NCBI GenBank assembly: GCA_015063485.1
Contig: SVUA01000001.1
Location: 1-64,000, forward strand
Length of the DNA: 64,000 nucleotides
From: Oscillospiraceae bacterium
GTDB taxonomy: Bacteria; Bacillota; Clostridia; Oscillospirales; CAG-272
Reading direction: 5' to 3'
Shown here: one piece after another, positions 59,316 to 64,000 of the stretch
Numbering within the stretch: the stretch's first letter is position 1
Layout of the letters: the number at the start of each line of letters is the position of its first letter
Notes under the pieces: generated by a model
Databases searched by the model: none
Told to the model about the DNA's origin: nothing
What the model saw: only the letters and a program-made list of their open reading frames with translations
Translations under genes and position numbers: made by a program

Positions 59316-60122
59316 TTATTTCGAAAGCATCACCTTATCGTCGGAAAACTGTTTTCCGCTTGCCGCTTCGAAAAGTCCGAGCAATTCGTCAATGGTGAGC
59401 TTTTTCTTTGCCTCTCCCGATACGTCGACAACGACGTGACCCTCATGCATCATTATCAAGCGATTACCGTATGCTATCGCGTCGTGCATATTGTGCGTGA
59501 TCATCAGGGTGGTCAGATTGTTTTCGGTAACGAGCTTGTTCGTGATCTCAAGCACTTTTGCCGCGGTCTTGGGGTCAAGAGCGGCGGTGTGCTCGTCGAG
59601 CAGAAGGATCTTCGGCTTTTTCAAGGTCGCCATAAGGAGAGTTACCGCTTGTCTCTGACCTCCCGAAAGAAGTCCTACTTTCGCGGAAAGTCTCGTGTCA
59701 AGTCCGAGGTCAAGCTGTGCGAGAAGCTCTCGGTAGCTCTCTTTTTCCTTTTTGGTACAGCCCCAGATAAGCTTTCTTTTCGTTCCTCTTCTTGCGGCAA
59801 TAGAAAGGTTTTCCGCTATCTCCATATCGGGAGCAGTTCCCTTCATAGGATCTTGGAATACGCGTCCGAGGAATTTTGCGCGCTTATGCTCGGGCATTGA
59901 CGTAACGTCGACACCGTCGATCTCTATTTTTCCGTAGTCGGGCTTCCATACACCCGCTATCGCGTTGAGAAGCGTACTTTTACCCGCTCCGTTGCCGCCG
60001 ATAACGGTGACGAAGTCACCCTCGTTGATAGTAAGATCGAAGCCGCTTAGCGCGGTTTTTGCATTTACTGTTCCTGGGTTAAAGGTCTTTTGCAGATCGG
60101 TGATCTTAAGCATCCTTGCCAC
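59316..60122 (-). CDS. ABC transporter ATP-binding protein
   Basis: VIGGNGAGKSTLLNAIAG; LLSGGQRQAVTLLMATLKKPKILLLDEHTAALDP. Confidence 0.96.
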   Translation of the reverse strand: MARMLKITDLQKTFNPGTVNAKTALSGFDLTINEGDFVTVIGGNGAGKSTLLNAIAGVWKPDYGKIEIDGVDVTSMPEHKRAKFLGRVFQDPMKGTAPDMEIAENLSIAARRGTKRKLIWGCTKKEKESYRELLAQLDLGLDTRLSAKVGLLSGGQRQAVTLLMATLKKPKILLLDEHTAALDPKTAAKVLEITNKLVTENNLTTLMITHNMHDAIAYGNRLIMMHEGHVVVDVSGEAKKKLTIDELLGLFEAASGKQFSDDKVMLSK

Positions 60123-61041
60123 CTCCCTCTGTGTCGTTCTGCGCGGGGGGAGCTGCGTAAAGCGATTTTTGCTTTGTCAGATACGTCGACTTCAAATAAG
60201 GTACTGCAAGGAATATCGCAACGATGATCGCCGAGAACATCTTGAGAAAGTCTGTCTTAAGACCGAGAAGGATAACAACGTTATAGATAACGTAATATAC
60301 GATACCTCCGCCGATAACGCCCGTAAGGCTTACGACGAAATTGGGCTTGATCTTCATAGAGACCGAAAGTCCGATAAATATAGCAGCAAGTCCGATCACG
60401 ATCGCTCCTCGTCCGTCGTTGATATTTGCTGAACCCTTGTACTGCGCGAGCAAAGCTCCCGCAAGTGCTACTATGCCGTTTGATATGGCAAGACCGACGA
60501 CTTTATTGAACTTTACGTTGACACCTTGCGCACGGCTCATGTCGGGGTTGTCTCCAGTGGACTTGAGTGTCAGTCCGACTTCTGTGTAGAAGAAGAGCCA
60601 CAGCAAAATGATTATGGCAACGATAATTATACCCGCTGTAAGAATAGCCATTGGGTTGTTGCTCATGGAGAGCAAGAGATCGTACTGTCTGTAATCTATC
60701 GAGATAAGCGATTTTCCGCCGAGTATGGTAAGGTTGACGGAATAAAGTATGAGCTGAGTAAGTATACCCGCGAGAATAGACGGTATACCAAGAGCCGAAT
60801 TGAGAAGTCCCGTGATCATTCCCGCGAGCGCTCCCGCCAAAAATGCGATGATCATGCTGAGCCATGCTGGTACTCCTGCGCTTATGAGAACAGCGCAGGT
60901 ACAAGCACCCGTACAGATCGAGCCGTCAACCGTAAGATCGGCAATATCAAGTATTTTATAAGATATGTAGACACCTATCGCCATCAATCCCCAAATAAGA
61001 CCTTGCGCGACAGCGCCGGGTAATGCGTTAAAAAAAACCAT
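60106..61041 (-). CDS. ABC transporter permease (BPD_transp_2-type)
   Basis: Multi-TM; GLMAIGVYISYKILDIADLTVDGSICTGACTCAVLI. Confidence 0.93.
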   Translation of the reverse strand: MVFFNALPGAVAQGLIWGLMAIGVYISYKILDIADLTVDGSICTGACTCAVLISAGVPAWLSMIIAFLAGALAGMITGLLNSALGIPSILAGILTQLILYSVNLTILGGKSLISIDYRQYDLLLSMSNNPMAILTAGIIIVAIIILLWLFFYTEVGLTLKSTGDNPDMSRAQGVNVKFNKVVGLAISNGIVALAGALLAQYKGSANINDGRGAIVIGLAAIFIGLSVSMKIKPNFVVSLTGVIGGGIVYYVIYNVVILLGLKTDFLKMFSAIIVAIFLAVPYLKSTYLTKQKSLYAAPPAQNDTEGGGKDA

Positions 61042-61066
61042 TTTGTGATACTTACCTCAAAAAGAA

Positions 61067-61993
61067 TTAATTTTCGGGAACAGTGATACCGAGTGCGGCA
61101 CAACGCTCTTTGTTGTACTGAACGGTAGGAGTAAGCGTTGCGACCTCAAAGTCTGCAACCGTCTTTTTGCCGAGAAGTATCTCTGCTGCCATTTCGCCCG
61201 TCTTCTTGCCGAGCTCATAGTAGTCGATCGCAAGACTTGCATAGCAAATGTCTCCGCCGTAGCTTGTGAATACGGGTACGTTCTTTGCCTTGCAAATTGT
61301 ATCTACTACGTCGTCATTCTGCGCAACGGTGTTATCGGAGGGAACGTAGATAGCTTTGCATGCCTCTGCCGCGGAAGTTGTGATAGCCTGAAGCTCGGTG
61401 GTTTCGGAGAAGGTATAAGCTTCAACAACTATTCCCTTTTCCTCAAAGAGAGCCTTAACAGCGTTGTACTGAATAGCGGAGTTCGATTCGTTAGAGCAGT
61501 AAATAACGCCAACCTTGTCGCCCGCAACGAGTTTGAGGCTGTCGATCATCATCTGAGCCTGCTCCTCGAAAGGAACTGCGTCAGACGTACCCGTTACGTT
61601 TGCGGGAATGTTGTTCGAGAAGGTGTCTTTGTAGTCGGTAACCGAAGTTCCGAGAACGGGAATGGTGTTGGTTGCGCCCGATGCGGCGAGAAGCGCGGGA
61701 GTAGCGTTAGCCATAATGAGATCAACGTCCTTTGCAACGAAAGCGTTTACAACGGTCGTGCAGAGGTCGGCTTCGCCGGGGACTTGAATGTCAAACTCAA
61801 CGGTCTTTCCTTCTGCCTCAAGCGCAGCTTTGAGAGCATCTACAAAGCCGTTTGTAGCCTGATCGAGAGAATCGTGCTCCATTAGCTGACAGATACCAAT
61901 GGTGAAATCTGTTTTGTTTCCGCAAGATGCGAGTCCTACGCAGGATACCGCGCAGATAGCAAGTAATAAAACGATTGAAAGAATTTTTTTCAT
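61067..61993 (-). CDS. ABC transporter substrate-binding lipoprotein (TrpX-like, peripla_BP_4 family)
   Basis: Lipobox GLASCG; FTIGICQLMEHDSLDQATNGFVDAL; NATPALLAASGATNTIPVLGTSVTDY. Confidence 0.92.
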   Translation of the reverse strand: MKKILSIVLLLAICAVSCVGLASCGNKTDFTIGICQLMEHDSLDQATNGFVDALKAALEAEGKTVEFDIQVPGEADLCTTVVNAFVAKDVDLIMANATPALLAASGATNTIPVLGTSVTDYKDTFSNNIPANVTGTSDAVPFEEQAQMMIDSLKLVAGDKVGVIYCSNESNSAIQYNAVKALFEEKGIVVEAYTFSETTELQAITTSAAEACKAIYVPSDNTVAQNDDVVDTICKAKNVPVFTSYGGDICYASLAIDYYELGKKTGEMAAEILLGKKTVADFEVATLTPTVQYNKERCAALGITVPEN

Positions 61994-62156
61994 AAGAGGT
62001 CTCCTTTTTTTATTTATTAAAATAATATATATATTGTATCAAAAAATTTTATTCTTGTCAATAAATATTTTAAAGCTTTGGCGTTTTCGGATTTTTATTA
62101 TAAATTGTTATTAAAAAGATGATTAAAATATCTTATCAAAGTAAAGAAAAACGGGT

Positions 62157-62921
62157 TTAGCGAGTTGCTCTGAACTCGCTGGGTGTAACGCCCATTATGG
62201 ATTTGAAATTTCGATTAAAGCTTCGAAGAGACTCAAATCCGCAGTCGTAGGCTATCTGCAAAATATTCGTATCGCTGTTTTTGAGGATATATCCCGCCTC
62301 GTTCACGCGGTATCTGTTTACGTAATCGGTGTACGAAAGTCCCGTGCAACGCTTGAAATATCTTGACAGATATACGCTATGATAGGATATATGCTCGGAA
62401 AGTGCATCAAGTGTACAGGTTTTATTGTAATTGGTTTCGACAAACTGAAATATCTTTAGAAGCAGATTTTCTTTTTCGCTGTCATGGTCTGTATAAACGG
62501 CGTTTGAATCAAATTCGTCGCAAAGTGAATACAAAAGCCCCTTGGCTTTAAGAGAGCTTTTGCGGTAAACAAACTCCGAAAGCTGTTTTATATAAAAACT
62601 GTCAGGATAGAATTTATGATCGACGGGACGCTTGGCAAGAAATACGTTGCTATATGCTTGAACTAACTTCGGAGAAAATATGCAAAGCAAGTGGCGGCTA
62701 TGCTCGGGAGTTGAAAGCGAGTGCATTTGATTCGGAAAAATCAAGAGTGCTTCTCCGTCTTTGAGAGAATATTGCTTTTTGTCTACATTTACCAGCATTT
62801 CTCCGTCGGTCACCGTCACAAATTCAAAGCTTGAGTGCAGGTGTGGCGGAAATGAGAAATCCTCTCCCGTTTCGATTTTTAAGAGATCACTGTAAAGCGA
62901 GTTATGTGATTCGTAAAACAC
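62157..62921 (-). CDS. AraC-family transcriptional regulator (GTG start at 62921, not the ORF start at 62990)
   Basis: Cupin N-domain; C-terminal AraC HTH (YLSRYFKRCTGLSYTDYVNRYRVNEAGYIL...IAYDCGFESLRSFNRNFK). SD aaaggagag precedes GTG 62921; the longer ORF overlaps the promoter. Confidence 0.9.
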   Translation of the reverse strand: MFYESHNSLYSDLLKIETGEDFSFPPHLHSSFEFVTVTDGEMLVNVDKKQYSLKDGEALLIFPNQMHSLSTPEHSRHLLCIFSPKLVQAYSNVFLAKRPVDHKFYPDSFYIKQLSEFVYRKSSLKAKGLLYSLCDEFDSNAVYTDHDSEKENLLLKIFQFVETNYNKTCTLDALSEHISYHSVYLSRYFKRCTGLSYTDYVNRYRVNEAGYILKNSDTNILQIAYDCGFESLRSFNRNFKSIMGVTPSEFRATR

Positions 62922-62961
62922 GGCGTTCTCTCCTTTGAAAAAAGTTAAATATTGTCTACTT

Positions 62962-62990
62962 ATTATACGGTATTTGGCGTGATTTGTCAA
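62962..62990 (-). promoter_or_regulatory. Promoter of AraC-family gene
   Basis: Minus strand TTGACA (62985-62990), 17-bp spacer, TATAAT (62962-62967). Confidence 0.8.
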
Positions 62991-63046
62991 GGCGGATTTG
63001 ATAAAATAAACTTGTAAACTATATTTTATAAAAACAAGGAGGCTTT

Positions 63047-64000
63047 ATGGAATATTACATTGGTATAGATCTCGGCACGTCATCGGTAAAGCTTATGCTT
63101 TGCAACGGCGACGGAGAGATACTGAACACTGTTACGCGTGAATACCCCGTAAGCTACCCCCGTCCCTCTTGGAGCGAGCAATCACCTATCGATTGGTGGG
63201 AGGCTATATGCGATGCTTTTCCTTGCTTGATCAAAGGAATTGACGGTTCTTGTGTTAAGGGTATCGGAGTTGCGGGACAGATGCACGGACTTGTAGCGCT
63301 TGATAAGTATGACAATGTTATTCGTCCGACGATTCTTTGGAATGACGGAAGAACCGATAAAGAAACGGCTTATCTTAACGAGGTCATAGGCAAAAAAAGA
63401 CTCTTTAATGATACGGGAAATATAGCTTTTGCGGGATTTACCGCACCGAAGCTCTTATGGCTTCGCGAAAACGAGCCCGAGAACTTTAAAAAGATACGCA
63501 AGATAATGCTCCCCAAGGATTATGTAAACTATCGTCTTACGGGTGTGTTTGCTACTGACCTATCAGATGCTTCGGGAATGCTTTTGCTCGATGTTAAAAA
63601 CAGATGCTGGTCGAAGGAGATGCTTGATATTTGCGGCGTGACTGAAGCGCAGATGCCCGCGCTTTACGAAAGCTTTGAGCCTATAGGCACGGTATCTAAG
63701 GGTATTGCTTCACAGTTTGGAATATCCCAAAATGCGATAGTTACCGCGGGTGCGGGAGATAATGCCGCGGCGGCGGTCGGCACGGGAACTGTCGGCGAGG
63801 GCAAATGCAATATTTCTCTCGGAACTTCGGGAACTGTGTTCGTATCGAGTGAGCATTTTTCGGGTGACGCGGAACAGGCGATACATTCCTTCTGCCACTC
63901 GGACGGCGGATATCATCTTATGGGCTGTATACTCTCTGCCGCTTCGTGCAACAAGTGGTTTTGCGATGAGATCTTGAACACCAAGAATTACAGAGCAGAA
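63047..64000 (+). CDS. xylB: Xylulokinase/FGGY-family carbohydrate kinase, truncated by window end
   Basis: SD aaggagg; MEYYIGIDLGTSSVKLMLCN...GVAGQMHGLVALD...ILWNDGRTDKE; open to 64000 and absent from the ORF track. Confidence 0.92.
   Translation, partial: MEYYIGIDLGTSSVKLMLCNGDGEILNTVTREYPVSYPRPSWSEQSPIDWWEAICDAFPCLIKGIDGSCVKGIGVAGQMHGLVALDKYDNVIRPTILWNDGRTDKETAYLNEVIGKKRLFNDTGNIAFAGFTAPKLLWLRENEPENFKKIRKIMLPKDYVNYRLTGVFATDLSDASGMLLLDVKNRCWSKEMLDICGVTEAQMPALYESFEPIGTVSKGIASQFGISQNAIVTAGAGDNAAAAVGTGTVGEGKCNISLGTSGTVFVSSEHFSGDAEQAIHSFCHSDGGYHLMGCILSAASCNKWFCDEILNTKNYRAE

Noticed and set aside
61994-62156. Possible Trp T-box upstream of the TrpX-like ABC operon
   Set aside because: The leader is short and AT-rich with no T-box core or terminator.

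Overview
The window is a low-GC chromosomal segment that looks like Bacillota (Clostridia); this taxonomy is inferred from gene content and promoter style, not tested. Most of it is housekeeping: gatCAB, ileS, the dnaA-dnaN-recF-remB-gyrB-gyrA replication cluster, ftsK/spoIIIE, thrS with a T-box leader, mgsA, glyA, murA, kdgK/eda, tcdA, and an ABC importer. Accessory content includes GH36 and GH78 glycosidases, two tandem NodB-type deacetylases, an AT-rich operon encoding a secreted ricin-lectin/caspase-fold protease with a 20-aa peptide and a lipoprotein, an XRE repressor divergent from a 47-aa peptide and a BspA-type LRR surface protein, and an RfbH plus YerE-like TPP-enzyme pair. Main second-look items: (1) the lectin/caspase-fold operon; (2) duplicated operators that fill the promoter of the LRR surface protein; (3) a strong internal Shine-Dalgarno and ATG that would release a free CopZ-like chaperone from the 3' end of copA; (4) a ~126-bp palindromic dispersed element whose arms show fully compensated substitutions, part of a larger composite repeat; (5) a multibranched palindromic element with an alternative pairing near 56.3 kb; (6) a DnaA-box-like cluster 22 kb from dnaA; (7) an IleRS with GIHH in place of HxGH, and a GyrA QRDR of GDAAVYG, both suggesting intrinsic drug tolerance; (8) tandem consensus promoters at the left edge that point to an rRNA operon outside the window. 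No tRNA, rRNA, CRISPR array or transposase gene was recognised inside the window.
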